Numbered from the stretch's first letter, positions 25,667-35,221 are shown. The stretch is 64,000 nt of DNA from Desulfobacteraceae bacterium (GCA_027068085.1 JAMOUQ010000039.1:44515-108514); one strand, 5' to 3'. The notes: generated by a model from the sequence alone, not told the origin. Numbers and translations: made by a program.

Positions 25667-26632
25667 ATGCAGAAAAAGACAATCTTTTGGGGTGTTCTGG
25701 CCGTGGTCGCCCTGGCTTTTCCCCTGGTGATCCGTTCTCCCTACTACCAGCACCTGGTGATAATCAGCCTGATGTGGGTCATCATCGGCTCCTCGTGGAA
25801 TCTGCTGGCGGGTTATACCGGCCAGGTCTCTTTCGGGCACGCCATTTTCTTTGGTGTGGGGGCATATACTGCCGGTCTGTTTCCCATCCATCTCGGCCTT
25901 TCGGCCTGGTGGGGGATGCTGACAGGCGGCATCGTTTCCATGCTGGTGGCCCTTTTCGTGGGATGGGTCTGCTTCCGCTTGCGGGGGCCGTATTTCGCCC
26001 TGGCCACCCTGGCAGGCGGTGAAATCGTCCGCCTCATAGCCACAAACTGGGAGAGCCTAACCGAGGGCATGGTGGGAATCCTCATCATCCAGACCTTCAA
26101 GAGCAAGCTGCCCTACTATTACATAGTACTGGTTCTGGCCGTGGCCTGCATCCTGGTCATCGAACGGATCATGAAGTCCAAATGGGGTTACTATTTCGTT
26201 TCCATCAGGGAAGATCAGGATGCCGCCGAGTCCATGGGGATCAACACCACCTTGTACAAGAACATATCTTTGCTGGTAAGCGCGTTTTTTACCGGCATGG
26301 CCGGTGCCTTTTACATGAACTACATGGCTTTTATCGATCCGGAAGTGGTCTTTTCACTCCATTTTATTTCCATAATGGCGATCCTGGTCGGCATTGTCGG
26401 AGGCGTGGCCACCATCTGGGGACCGGCCGTGGGAGCCTTCATCATGGTGGGCCTGCAGGAAACTTTCAGAAGTTCCTTTTTCGGCCTGGCTCCCAAGTGG
26501 ATCAGCCAGGCCCATGCCCTGGCCTTCGGCCTGCTGGTGATCTTTGTCATCATGTATCTGCCAAACGGAATCGTGGGCGACTGGGCAACCATCAAACGGC
26601 TTGTTTTCCGGACCAGGCGGACTGCCGGTTAA
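25667..26632 (+). CDS. livM: Branched-chain amino acid type ABC permease LivM
   Basis: Second permease, 321 residues, with multiple hydrophobic segments. Family markers are SSWNLLAGYTGQVSFGHAIFFGVGAYTAG, FRLRGPYFALATLAGGEI and the coupling stretch YFVSIREDQDAAESMGIN. GAGAGG is upstream of ATG 25667. Starts 34 nt after livH. Confidence 0.95.
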   Translation: MQKKTIFWGVLAVVALAFPLVIRSPYYQHLVIISLMWVIIGSSWNLLAGYTGQVSFGHAIFFGVGAYTAGLFPIHLGLSAWWGMLTGGIVSMLVALFVGWVCFRLRGPYFALATLAGGEIVRLIATNWESLTEGMVGILIIQTFKSKLPYYYIVLVLAVACILVIERIMKSKWGYYFVSIREDQDAAESMGINTTLYKNISLLVSAFFTGMAGAFYMNYMAFIDPEVVFSLHFISIMAILVGIVGGVATIWGPAVGAFIMVGLQETFRSSFFGLAPKWISQAHALAFGLLVIFVIMYLPNGIVGDWATIKRLVFRTRRTAG

Positions 26633-26651
26633 GACCAATAAGAGGGCATAC

Positions 26652-27371
26652 ATGGCTTTGCTAGAGATTAAAAATCTTACCAAGTCTTTCCGGGGCCTTA
26701 CCGCTGTCAACAACGTGAGCTTCGAAGTCCATGAAGGCGAGATCGTAAGTCTGATCGGACCCAATGGAGCCGGTAAGACCACCATCTTCAACTGCATCAA
26801 CCAGTTTTTTCCAATCAGCGGGGGAGATATCATCTTCAGGGGTAAAAGCCTGAAGGGCATGAAGACCCATAAAATATGCCGGCTCGGAATCGGCCGCACC
26901 TTTCAGGTGGTCAAGCCCCTGAAGCGGATGACCGTGCTGGACAATGTCACGGCCTCGAGCTTTTGCAGGATCAACAGCATCCAGGATGCCCGGCGCAAGG
27001 CTCTGGAGATTCTCGAATTCTGCCACCTGCTGGATGAAAAGGACAAGCTGGCCCGCAGCCTGCCCATCGGCGGGCGCAAGCGCCTGGAGATCGCCCGGGC
27101 CCTGGCAACGGATCCCAAGTTGTTGTTGCTGGATGAGACGGCGGCCGGCCTGAACCCGTCGGAGCTGGACGAGGCCATCGACCTGATCCGCCGTATCCGC
27201 GAGACCGGGATCAGCATCCTGGTGGTCGAGCACATCATGAAGGTGGTCATGACCATCTCCGACAGGATTCACGCCATAAATTTCGGCCAGACCATCGCCG
27301 AGGGCGCGCCGGAGGAAGTGGCCAACAACAAGGCGGTCATCGAGGCCTACCTGGGAGAAAAACATGCTTAA
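26652..27371 (+). CDS. livG: Branched-chain amino acid type ABC ATPase LivG
   Basis: ABC ATPase of 239 residues. Walker A is GPNGAGKTT, and the LivG-specific segment RLGIGRTFQVVKPLKRMTVLDNV is present. The signature position reads LPIGGRKRLEIARAL, a variant of the usual LSYGxQR. Walker B is LLLLDETAAGLNP. AGAGGG is 5 nt before ATG 26652; in-frame sequence back to 26544 overlaps livM and is not used. It overlaps livF by 8 nt. Confidence 0.94.
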   Translation: MALLEIKNLTKSFRGLTAVNNVSFEVHEGEIVSLIGPNGAGKTTIFNCINQFFPISGGDIIFRGKSLKGMKTHKICRLGIGRTFQVVKPLKRMTVLDNVTASSFCRINSIQDARRKALEILEFCHLLDEKDKLARSLPIGGRKRLEIARALATDPKLLLLDETAAGLNPSELDEAIDLIRRIRETGISILVVEHIMKVVMTISDRIHAINFGQTIAEGAPEEVANNKAVIEAYLGEKHA

Positions 27372-28068
27372 GGTCGATTCTATCAACGTTGCCTACGGAG
27401 ATCTGCAGGTTCTCTGGGATGTTTCCTTTGAAGTCAGGGAAGGTGAAATCGTGGTACTGGTAGGCGCCAACGGGGCCGGCAAGTCGACCACCCTCAAGAC
27501 CATCTCTTCCCTGCTCAAGCCCATGAGCGGCACCATCGAGTTTGAAGGCCAGCGGCTGGACAAGCTGCCGCCCAACAAGATTATCGAGCAGGGGGTGGTT
27601 CACATTCCCGAGGGCCGCCGTCTCTTTCCCGACATGACGGTGGAAGAGAACCTGATAATGGGATCGCTTTACGGCGAGGCCAAGAAAAAGCGTTACCAGA
27701 CCATGGAATATGCCTACGAGCTTTTCCCGCGGCTCAAGGAGCGCCGCAAGCAGCTGGCCGGCACCCTTTCAGGCGGGGAGCAACAGATGCTGGCCGTCGG
27801 CCGGGGGGTAATGTCCCTGCCGCGGCTGATGATGTTCGACGAGCCTTCTCTGGGCCTGTCGCCCCTGCTGGTCCAGGACATTTTCAGCCTGGTAAAAAAG
27901 GTCAACCAGGAGGGTGTCACCGTTTTGCTGGTGGAACAGAACGTAAACCAGACCCTGTCCATGTGCCACCGGGCCTATGTGCTGGAAAACGGCAGGATTA
28001 CCCTGTCGGGCACAGGTGACGAGCTGATGGCCAACCAGCACGTCAAGGAAGCCTACCTGGGCATCTGA
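27364..28068 (+). CDS. livF: Branched-chain amino acid type ABC ATPase LivF
   Basis: Second ABC ATPase, 234 residues. Walker A GANGAGKST, LivF-type VVHIPEGRRLFPDMTVEENL, signature LSGGEQQMLAVGRG and Walker B LMMFDEPSLGLSP are all intact. The next gene, a sensor kinase, begins 6 nt after its stop. Confidence 0.95.
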   Translation: MLKVDSINVAYGDLQVLWDVSFEVREGEIVVLVGANGAGKSTTLKTISSLLKPMSGTIEFEGQRLDKLPPNKIIEQGVVHIPEGRRLFPDMTVEENLIMGSLYGEAKKKRYQTMEYAYELFPRLKERRKQLAGTLSGGEQQMLAVGRGVMSLPRLMMFDEPSLGLSPLLVQDIFSLVKKVNQEGVTVLLVEQNVNQTLSMCHRAYVLENGRITLSGTGDELMANQHVKEAYLGI

Positions 28069-28074
28069 TCCGTC

Positions 28075-30141
28075 ATGCGCCTCAGGCCGATCCTGCTGGT
28101 ACTGTCTTTCCTGGCCTTTGTCTCGGCTTCCATCGGGGGGTTCCTGTACTACGCCTCCCTGCGCCAGGCGGCCTACCAGAGCGCCCGGCGGCAGGTGGTC
28201 CAGCAGGCGGCCCTCATCCGCAAGAGCCTGGCCGCCTTTTTGTCTGAAAACAACAGGACCGTCGTCACCCTGGCAGGAATGGAAGAGCTGTCCAGGGCCC
28301 TGAGCCGGCCCGAGCCGGCCGCCATTGAGCGGGCCAATGCCGTCCTGGACCATTTTCAGGCCACCCTCCGGGCCGATGTCTGCTACCTGATGGACCGCAG
28401 GGGCATCACCATTGCATCGAGCAACCGCAAGGCCAGGGACAGTTTCGCGGGCAAGGACTTCGGCTTCAGGCCTTACTTCAGGCAGGCGATTGCCGGCCGT
28501 CCGGCCAGCTACCTGGCCCTGGGGACGACCTCCGGCCGCCGGGGGGTCTACAACAGCCACCCGGTTTACGATTGCCGGGGCAATGTGGTCCTGGGGGTGG
28601 CGGTCATAAAAAGTTCCATCGAAGAGACGGAAAAAAGACTCGGCCTGCCGCCGGACGATATCGTTCTGGTGACCGATCCCAGGGGAGTCGTTTTCATTTC
28701 CAACCGGCCCCGCTGGCTTTTCCATTACGTCTGGCCCCTGTCGCAGAACGAGGTTTACCTCATCGGCCGCGAGCGCCAGTTCGGAAAAGGCCCCTGGCGC
28801 TGGATAGGGTTTGAAAAGATCGATGCTTTTCATGCCAGGAACCGGGCCGGCGAAGTCTTTTTCATGCACCAGGAACCGGTGGACATGTTCGCCGGCTGGA
28901 AGATCATCCACCTGAGCAGCCGCAGGGCCATCGGCAAGGCCCTTTCGGCTCCCATGCTGCGGGCCTCCGGGCCGGCGATTGCCCTGTTGTGTATTCTGAT
29001 CGGGGTTTCGGTGCTGTTTCTGTATCGCCGCGCCAGCGGGGAGATCGTCCGCCGCAGGACGGCCGAGCAGGCCCTGCGCCAGGCCCGGGAAAAACTGAGA
29101 CTTTACTCCCGGGACCTGGAACAGCAGGTCCGCAAGCGCACAAGCGAAATTGCCGCCATTTTGAAGTACACTCCGGCCGTTATCTACATGAAGGATCAAA
29201 AGGGGCGCTTTTTGCTGGTAAACTCGCGTTACGAGCAGCTGTTCGGCGTCTGTCGGGAGAAAGTGCGCGGCCAGGATGAAGACAGCCTGGCCCTGCCGCC
29301 CTCGGCGCTCAAGCTGCACCGGTATGACGATGCCGTGCTTGAAAACGGCCGGACATACGAGCTGGAAGAGAGCATCCGGATCGACGGGGCCGAGCACACC
29401 TACCTGACGGTCAAGTTTCCCATCTACGGTGATGACCGCGAGCTGCTGGGTGTCTGTGGAATCGCCACCGACATTTCGGCGGAAAAGAGGGCCCAGGCCC
29501 AGTTGCGACGCCTGTCGGCGTCGATAATGGACAGCCAGGAAAAGGAAAGGGCCGCCATTGCCCGCGAGCTGCACGACGAGCTGGGGCAGGTTCTGACGGC
29601 CCTGCGGATGGAGGCGGTCTGGCTGGCCGAGCGCCTGCGGGCCAGGGATTCTGATTCGGCCGGACGCGCCCTGACCATGTGCAGCCTGATAGACAGGACC
29701 ATCGAGGAAGTAAGGGGCATGGCGGTCAGGCTCCGGCCGGGAGTGCTCGATCACCTGGGCCTGGTAGATGCCCTGGAGTGGTACACCGCCGAGTTCGAAA
29801 GGCGGGCCCAGATTCCTTGTCTTTTCGAGCACCGGGGAATTTCCCGGCTTGACGGCACCCTTGCCACGGCGGTATATCGCATCGCCCAGGAGGCCCTGAC
29901 CAACGTCGCCCGTCACGCAGGGGCCTCCAAGGCGGAAGTGAAACTGGTCCGCAGGGACGACGAGCTCGTTCTTTCGGTGATCGATGACGGCAAGGGATTC
30001 GAAGCGGCCGCCCTCGGGGAAAACCAGGGCCTGGGGCTGGCCGGCATGCGTGAAAGGGCGGCCCTTGTTTCCGGGACCCTGGAGGTCGATTCAGTTCCCG
30101 GCCGGGGAACCTGCATCCGGCTGAAAGTTCCCCTGGGATGA
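28075..30141 (+). CDS. Sensor histidine kinase with DctB-like Cache domain, PAS and HisKA_3
   Basis: Membrane sensor kinase of 688 residues. An N-terminal membrane helix (about 1-24) is followed by a periplasmic PDC/Cache-type domain with YLMDRRGITIASSNRKARDS and DFGFRPYFRQAIAG, close to the C4-dicarboxylate sensor DctB. A second helix (about 300-316), a coiled coil, and a PAS domain (about 360-475) come next. The HisKA_3 dimerisation domain has the phospho-His in ARELHDELGQ (about 497-505). The HATPase has TNVARHAGASKA, IDDGKGF and GLGLAGMRERA. HisKA_3 kinases pair with NarL-type regulators, as here. It is 6 nt after livF, so it probably senses a solute and tunes the transporter; that link is inferred. 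Confidence 0.9.
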   Translation: MRLRPILLVLSFLAFVSASIGGFLYYASLRQAAYQSARRQVVQQAALIRKSLAAFLSENNRTVVTLAGMEELSRALSRPEPAAIERANAVLDHFQATLRADVCYLMDRRGITIASSNRKARDSFAGKDFGFRPYFRQAIAGRPASYLALGTTSGRRGVYNSHPVYDCRGNVVLGVAVIKSSIEETEKRLGLPPDDIVLVTDPRGVVFISNRPRWLFHYVWPLSQNEVYLIGRERQFGKGPWRWIGFEKIDAFHARNRAGEVFFMHQEPVDMFAGWKIIHLSSRRAIGKALSAPMLRASGPAIALLCILIGVSVLFLYRRASGEIVRRRTAEQALRQAREKLRLYSRDLEQQVRKRTSEIAAILKYTPAVIYMKDQKGRFLLVNSRYEQLFGVCREKVRGQDEDSLALPPSALKLHRYDDAVLENGRTYELEESIRIDGAEHTYLTVKFPIYGDDRELLGVCGIATDISAEKRAQAQLRRLSASIMDSQEKERAAIARELHDELGQVLTALRMEAVWLAERLRARDSDSAGRALTMCSLIDRTIEEVRGMAVRLRPGVLDHLGLVDALEWYTAEFERRAQIPCLFEHRGISRLDGTLATAVYRIAQEALTNVARHAGASKAEVKLVRRDDELVLSVIDDGKGFEAAALGENQGLGLAGMRERAALVSGTLEVDSVPGRGTCIRLKVPLG

Positions 30142-30149
30142 GGAATCCG

Positions 30150-30803
30150 ATGGCTGACCGGAACAAGATCAGGGTATTGCTGGCCGACGACCACGGCCTG
30201 GTGCGGGCCGGTTTGCGCAGGATCGTGGAAGACAGCGGCCGGATGGAAGTGGTCGCCGAGGCCGCCGATGGCCGGGAGGCTTTGGCCGGGGCAAGGCAGA
30301 CGGCTCCGGATGTGGCCGTGATCGACATCTCCATGCCCGACATGGACGGACTGGAGGTGATCCGCCGCCTGAACCACGAAATGCCTGATCTGCCCATCCT
30401 GGTGCTGACCATGCATAGCGAGCAGCAGTACGTCGTGCGGGCCATCGAGGCCGGTGCCATGGGTTACGTCACCAAGCAGTCGGCCCCGGAAAAACTCGTT
30501 GAGGCCATCTGCAAGGTGAATGCAGGCGCCCGTTATCTGACCGAGGAGGCTGCCGAAGCCCTGGCCGTCCGGGTGGCCCGGGGCAACAAAGGCGGCTCGG
30601 TGCTGGATTCCCTGTCCACCCGCGAGCTGCAGGTCCTCCGGCGTCTGGCCCTGGGCCACACCAACCGCGAGATAGCCGCGGCTTACAATATCAGTATCAA
30701 GACGGTGGACACATATCGTTTCCGACTGCTCAAGAAACTCAACCTGCGCAACAACGCCGAGCTTTCCCGTTTTGCCATCCAGAACAAGCTGGTCGAGCCG
30801 TGA
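30150..30803 (+). CDS. NarL/FixJ-family response regulator
   Basis: A 217-residue regulator: receiver domain with acidic pair DD at 13-14, phospho-acceptor Asp59 in VIDISMPDMDG and Lys in VTKQSAPEKL, then a LuxR-type HTH (LSTRELQVLRRLALGHTNREIAAAYNISIKTVDTYRFRLLKKL). It is the cognate partner of the preceding kinase. ATG 30150 has GAGG 7 nt upstream; an in-frame ATG at 30138 overlaps the kinase stop (ATGA) and is an equally plausible coupled start. Confidence 0.93.
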   Translation: MADRNKIRVLLADDHGLVRAGLRRIVEDSGRMEVVAEAADGREALAGARQTAPDVAVIDISMPDMDGLEVIRRLNHEMPDLPILVLTMHSEQQYVVRAIEAGAMGYVTKQSAPEKLVEAICKVNAGARYLTEEAAEALAVRVARGNKGGSVLDSLSTRELQVLRRLALGHTNREIAAAYNISIKTVDTYRFRLLKKLNLRNNAELSRFAIQNKLVEP

Positions 30804-30902
30804 CAAACACGCTGTCAGCCTTTGAAAAAACATTGCAAATCAGGTTCATGCATGAACCGGTGGTCATAGATCCGCTTGGCATCAGGTGATAGCGGTCGAC
30901 GG

Positions 30903-30943
30903 CAAGATCCCCGGCCGGTGCAAAATAGCGGCCGGGGATCTTG
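30903..30943. terminator. 14-bp hairpin between convergent operons
   Basis: CAAGATCCCCGGCC (30903-30916) pairs perfectly with GGCCGGGGATCTTG (30930-30943). It lies between the response regulator and the convergent TRAP permease gene. No clear T-tract on either side, but position and stability suggest a two-way terminator. Confidence 0.6.
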
Positions 30944-30965
30944 CTTATGGAGGATGGACGGCAGG

Positions 30966-32834
30966 TCAGGTTGTCTGCCGGCGCCTGAAAAAGGCCAGCA
31001 GCGGTTGCAGCCAGATGCCGGACATGAACCAGGCGTACAGAAAAGTCCCGATGGTGATCAGCACGTAGGCCCTGGCTATGTCCATGGGCGTTCCCTGCAT
31101 GGTGAAGCCGGGGACGTAACCAAAGAGGAACGGCCCCAGGTACAGGAACTTGGCGAACTTGAAAGAAGAAAAAGCCGTGCGCCACATGTTGGCCTTGGCG
31201 ATGGTGGCCCCGGCAAAGGCCGCAATACAGACAGGCGGCGTTATGTTCGAGTCCTGGGAGAGCCAGTAGACTATCATGTGGGCGGCTATTTCGTTTACTC
31301 CCAGATGGGTCAGGGCCGGCACGGCCACCACGGCCGTGATGAGGTAGGCCGCGGTCACAGGCACCCCCATGCCCAGAACCAGGGAGGCCATGGCGATCAG
31401 CAGGATGGTCAGCCAGAGCCGGCCGGAGGCCAGTTCGATGACGATGTCGGCAAAGGTAAGCACCAGGCCGCTGTATGTAAGGACCCCGATTATGATCCCG
31501 ATCACCCCCACGGTGGCGCCGATCTTGAGGCTGCTTTCGGTTCCGGCCCGGGCAGCCTCCACGAAGCGGACCAGGCCCCGGCGGGCCGCACTGCGGTCTT
31601 TCCGGTAGATCAGGCCGGCTGCCAGCAGACCGGGAATTATGCTTATGTATTCGGGCAACTTCAGCCAGTTGCCGAGCAGGATCGATGTCACCACCGTCGC
31701 CATGGTAAGGTCCATGCCGGTCTCTTGGTTGAACCGGCTGATGAAAAGGCAGGTGACGGTTCCCAGGATGGCCGAATATCCCGGAGAGTAACCGCTCAGC
31801 ATAAAGACCGTGATCACTATCAGGGGCAAAGTATAGAACCATTGTTTTTTTAATATTTCAAGGGCGCTGTGCTTGTGCGGCTGACCTACTATCTTATGGA
31901 TCTTGGCCTCGTAATGCACCATAACGAAAACGCTGAAAAAGTACATTATGGCCGGAAACAGTCCGATGAGCATGATTTTGGAATAGGGGACACCGGTAAG
32001 CTCGGCCATGATGAAACCGCCGGCACCCATGATGGGCGGCATGAACATGCCGCCGATGGAAGCCGCCGGTTCGATGCCGCCGGCTATGTGAGGCTTGAAG
32101 CCGGCTTTTTTCATCATGGGGATGGTGAAAGTGCCGGTGGAGACCGTATTGGCGATGGCGCTTCCTGAAATCGATCCGAAAAGGCCGCTGGCAATGACCG
32201 CCACCTTGGCCGGGCCGCCCACCTTGTGGCCGACGGCGGCCAGGGGAAAGTCGATGAAGAAGCGCTGGGCGCCGCACTTGTCCAGGAAGGCCCCGAAAAG
32301 CACGAACAGGATCACGTAGGTTGCCAGGACGTTGGCCATGATGCCGAAGACACCGTCACTGCGGTAAAAGATGGTGGTGCAGAGGCCGGCAAAGGTGTCA
32401 CCGGCATGGGCGAAAAGATCGGGCATGTAGGCGCCGTACACGCCGTAGAGCAGCATGGCGGCACCCAGCACCACGAAGGCGTTGCCGACCACCCTGCGGG
32501 CCAGTTCGATTCCGATCAGCACGCCCGCCACGGCGACGGCCATGTCGAGCGGGGTTTCGGCTCCGGTGCGGTAATTGATCACCTCGAAGTTGAGCATCCA
32601 GTAGCCGATGGTGATGATCGAGGCCAGGATCAACAGGTAATCGACTATCCGCAACGCTTTGAGCTTGGACGGATAGGCCAGGAAAACCAGCACGTAGGTG
32701 ATCAGGACGTAGATTCCGCGGTGGTACTGGGTGGCGGCCGGCTTGAGCACCGCCGAGTAGGAGTAGAACAGCACCAGGGCCACGGCCAGGACGTCGAAGA
32801 CGATTTTTTCGAACTTGTTGAGTTTTTCGTACAC
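30966..32834 (-). CDS. TRAP transporter fused permease (4TM/12TM, DctQM-type)
   Basis: A 622-residue membrane protein combining the small DctQ-like and large DctM-like subunits, as in TAXI-type TRAP systems. The N-terminal part has about four helices, then the large subunit with NTVSTGTFTIPMMKKAGFKPHIAGGIEPAASIGGMFMPPIMGAGGFIMAE-type conserved loops and a second inverted-repeat copy around LVLGMGVPVTAAYLI and DSNITPPVCIAAFAGA. GTG 32834 is chosen because AGGTG lies 7 nt upstream; a TTG at 32882 would add 16 residues without hydrophobic character. It uses Na+ or H+ gradients for solute uptake; substrate unknown. Confidence 0.9.
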   Translation of the reverse strand: MYEKLNKFEKIVFDVLAVALVLFYSYSAVLKPAATQYHRGIYVLITYVLVFLAYPSKLKALRIVDYLLILASIITIGYWMLNFEVINYRTGAETPLDMAVAVAGVLIGIELARRVVGNAFVVLGAAMLLYGVYGAYMPDLFAHAGDTFAGLCTTIFYRSDGVFGIMANVLATYVILFVLFGAFLDKCGAQRFFIDFPLAAVGHKVGGPAKVAVIASGLFGSISGSAIANTVSTGTFTIPMMKKAGFKPHIAGGIEPAASIGGMFMPPIMGAGGFIMAELTGVPYSKIMLIGLFPAIMYFFSVFVMVHYEAKIHKIVGQPHKHSALEILKKQWFYTLPLIVITVFMLSGYSPGYSAILGTVTCLFISRFNQETGMDLTMATVVTSILLGNWLKLPEYISIIPGLLAAGLIYRKDRSAARRGLVRFVEAARAGTESSLKIGATVGVIGIIIGVLTYSGLVLTFADIVIELASGRLWLTILLIAMASLVLGMGVPVTAAYLITAVVAVPALTHLGVNEIAAHMIVYWLSQDSNITPPVCIAAFAGATIAKANMWRTAFSSFKFAKFLYLGPFLFGYVPGFTMQGTPMDIARAYVLITIGTFLYAWFMSGIWLQPLLAFFRRRQTT

Positions 32835-32910
32835 GGTTTCACCTGAAGGTTTTTTCAGAGATTGAGGCCGGAGCGCAGGCAACCAGATTTTTTCCGGGCA
32901 TGAAAGGGTC

Positions 32911-32932
32911 GGGGTTGGCTTGCGCCAACCCC
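32911..32932 (-). repeat. Stem-loop between TAXI binding protein and TRAP permease
   Basis: GGGGTTGGC (32911-32919) pairs with GCCAACCCC (32924-32932) around a 4-nt loop. On the minus strand it follows the binding-protein stop by about 55 nt and precedes the permease start, without a long T-run. Confidence 0.75.
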
Positions 32933-32987
32933 ATTTTCAAGATTGCATCGGTTTTCTGCAGTGGTTGGGGGGATAGTCAGAAACCGA

Positions 32988-33962
32988 TTACTTGAGGATG
33001 CCCTTTTCGCGCCAGAATTTTTCGGCTCCCGGATGCAGCGGGGTGGCGATACCCTTGATGCCGTCCTTGATGCTCATGGCCCTGAAGGTTTTCTTCTGGC
33101 TTACCATCCACTTGAGACCCTCGTCGGTGAAGATCTTGCTGAGGATTTCGTAGACGGCATCGGCCGGGGTGTTCTTGTTGGCAACCCACAGGGTAGCGTC
33201 GAAAAAGGAGCCCACGTCGTAATTGACCCCGCGGTAGGTGCCGGCCGGAATGACTGCCTTCTGGAAGTTCTTGTATTTTTTGAAAAAGCCGCTTTTCTCG
33301 GCATCGGCCGCCACGTCGACCAGGGCGATGTCGTTCATCTGGGCGGCCTGGATCACGGCTCCGCTGGGATAAGCGGTAAACAGCCAGAAGGCATCCAGCT
33401 GATTGTTGCCGAAGGCGGCCGCCGCGTCGTTGTAACCCATGGCATTGCGTTCGATCTTGTCCCAGATACCCAGGTGGGTGAAGAACATCTCGCAGAAACT
33501 GTAGGCCCCTGAACCGGCATTGCCCACGCCCACTTTCTTGCCTACCAGGTCCATGGCGCTCTTGATGCCCGAGTCGGCCCGGACCACCAGCTGGGCCGGT
33601 GCACCGTACAGGTAGGCCACGGCCATGACGTTGGTGTACTTGGTGGGGTCGTTGACCATCAGACCCATGCGGCCGGCGTAGACATGTCCGGAATAGACAA
33701 CGCCGAACTGAGCCTTGCCGGAATTGACTTTACGCAGGTTTTCGGTCGATCCGCCCGAAGACTGGGCAATTACCCTGTACTTCTTCATGGCCTTGATGGG
33801 TTTGTAGGTCTGAATGGCGTTGGCCACGATCTGAAAGGTTCCTCCGGCCGGTCCGCCGGCGAAAACAAGCAGTTTTTTGGCCTGAACTGTTCCCGGGGCG
33901 GCCAACAGGGCGGTCACCATCAGGATTGCTGCCAGGGCAGCGACGAAACGGAAATTGCGCAT
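32988..33962 (-). CDS. TAXI-family TRAP transporter solute-binding protein
   Basis: Periplasmic binding protein, 324 residues, with signal peptide MRNFRFVAALAAILMVTALLAAPGTVQA. The TAXI hallmark VFAGGPAGGTFQIVANAIQ and SSGGSTENLRKVNSGKAQFGVVYSG follow, then LVGKKVGVGNAGSGAY and DAFWLFTAYPSGAVIQAA. TAXI proteins bind glutamate, related organic acids or unknown ligands. AAAGGAGAGG is just upstream of ATG 33962. The fused permease gene lies downstream. Confidence 0.93.
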   Translation of the reverse strand: MRNFRFVAALAAILMVTALLAAPGTVQAKKLLVFAGGPAGGTFQIVANAIQTYKPIKAMKKYRVIAQSSGGSTENLRKVNSGKAQFGVVYSGHVYAGRMGLMVNDPTKYTNVMAVAYLYGAPAQLVVRADSGIKSAMDLVGKKVGVGNAGSGAYSFCEMFFTHLGIWDKIERNAMGYNDAAAAFGNNQLDAFWLFTAYPSGAVIQAAQMNDIALVDVAADAEKSGFFKKYKNFQKAVIPAGTYRGVNYDVGSFFDATLWVANKNTPADAVYEILSKIFTDEGLKWMVSQKKTFRAMSIKDGIKGIATPLHPGAEKFWREKGILK

Positions 33963-34120
33963 GGTCCTCTCCTTTGAATTGATGAAAATTAAAGTGGCTA
34001 CTATATCCGGGCCGCAGCCCCGGGCAGGGGCTGAGCCGGGATTATCCTTGCCTTATTCAGGATGATGGTTTCCTAACAAGGTGATTGCAGGTCTTCAATT
34101 GGATGAATTCTGATTTTAAT

Positions 34121-34137
34121 GTAAGAAATTTTCTTAC
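34121..34137. promoter_or_regulatory. Perfect palindrome upstream of the TAXI-TRAP operon
   Basis: GTAAGAAA (34121-34128) and TTTCTTAC (34130-34137) form a 17-bp dyad around a single central T. It lies between the radical SAM stop and the TAXI gene. It could be an operator for the transporter or a terminator stem for the upstream gene. Confidence 0.5.
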
Positions 34138-34153
34138 CCGGCCGGTTTTCGGG

Positions 34154-35215
34154 CTAGTTGGGCTGTTGGTCCGCTTCGCCGCACAGGCGTACCGGCCGGC
34201 CGTTGACAGCCAGCTGATCCGGAGCCAGGCCGGGGTCGGATTCAATGTCCGGGACAGGGGTGCCGGTAATTTTCTCCAGGCGGGCAAGATTGGAGTTGTG
34301 CTGGCCCCTGAGGGAGGATTCCAGGGCCGGGGGGGCGGCCAGCTTCTTTAAGGGGCGGCCGTCGAGGTTGGCCAGGACGGTTTCCAGGCAGACTCCGGAG
34401 ATGACCAGCTGACCGAAGGCCGGGTGAAAAGGGCCGGCGATTATGGTGCCCGGCTGGCGGAGTTCATCGGTTGCCTGGAGCCCCATGCGCACGACTTTTA
34501 TCCGGTTTTGCCTGAAGATGCAGTAAAGCCGGGCACAGAGGCCGACGGCTTCTTCCAGCGCCAGGGGGCTGTATTTGCCTTGCCGGTAAAGGGTCGCCAG
34601 GGGGCTTTGGTCAAGGACCAGGGTGGGGTAGATGCGCACGAAATCCGGCGCCAGCTCGACCACGGCCCGGGCCGAGGCAAGGGCGCTTTGGCCGGTATCC
34701 CGCGGCAGGCCGACCATCAGTTGAATTCCCAGTTCACAGTCCGGCAGCATTTTCTTGATAAGGGCTGCCGCCCGCCTGGTCGTTGCGGCATCGTGTCCCC
34801 GGGCAGAGGCCGTCAGGACCGTATCGTTCATTGACTGAACGCCAAGCTCAATAGTTCGGACCGCAAAGCCTTCAAGCAGGCCCAGGTTGCCGGTGGTGAT
34901 GGTGTCGGGCCGGGTCGAAAAGCGGATACTGTCCGCCTTGCCGGCCTTTATCCATTGCCGGGCCAGGCCCAGCAGATGCTTTATTTCGGCTTCACCCAGC
35001 CCGAGAAAGTTGCCGCCGTAAAAGGCTATTTGCACAGGCCCGCGGCCCGGGCCGCGATGTTTGAGAAATTCGGACACCCGGCGGTGGAACTGTTTCGCAT
35101 CCGGCAGCCGCGGCTTTTGGGCGGTTATCAGGGCCTGGTTGCAAAAGACACAGCGGTGGGGACAGCCCTGGTGGGCCAGAAAGACGGGAACCACAAAGGG
35201 GCGCCGGGAAGCCAT
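34154..35215 (-). CDS. Elp3-like radical SAM protein
   Basis: Radical SAM enzyme, 353 residues. The iron-sulfur motif is GCPHRCVFCNQ (C18, C22, C25), followed by the SAM-binding FYGGNFLGL and VRTIELGVQSMND, and a conserved RIYPTLVLDQSPLATLYRQG. The pattern matches the Elp3/oxygen-independent coproporphyrinogen oxidase-like group but without an acetyltransferase domain; the reaction is unknown. It begins 6 nt after rnc and is last in the dksA-PHP-rnc run, which recurs in deltaproteobacteria and suggests RNA-related work. Confidence 0.88.
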   Translation of the reverse strand: MASRRPFVVPVFLAHQGCPHRCVFCNQALITAQKPRLPDAKQFHRRVSEFLKHRGPGRGPVQIAFYGGNFLGLGEAEIKHLLGLARQWIKAGKADSIRFSTRPDTITTGNLGLLEGFAVRTIELGVQSMNDTVLTASARGHDAATTRRAAALIKKMLPDCELGIQLMVGLPRDTGQSALASARAVVELAPDFVRIYPTLVLDQSPLATLYRQGKYSPLALEEAVGLCARLYCIFRQNRIKVVRMGLQATDELRQPGTIIAGPFHPAFGQLVISGVCLETVLANLDGRPLKKLAAPPALESSLRGQHNSNLARLEKITGTPVPDIESDPGLAPDQLAVNGRPVRLCGEADQQPN

Positions 35216-35221
35216 GGCAGT

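Noticed and set aside
27769..29916. 715-codon minus-strand open frame opposite livF and the sensor kinase
   Set aside because: Antisense to well-supported genes, low-complexity composition and no recognisable domain.
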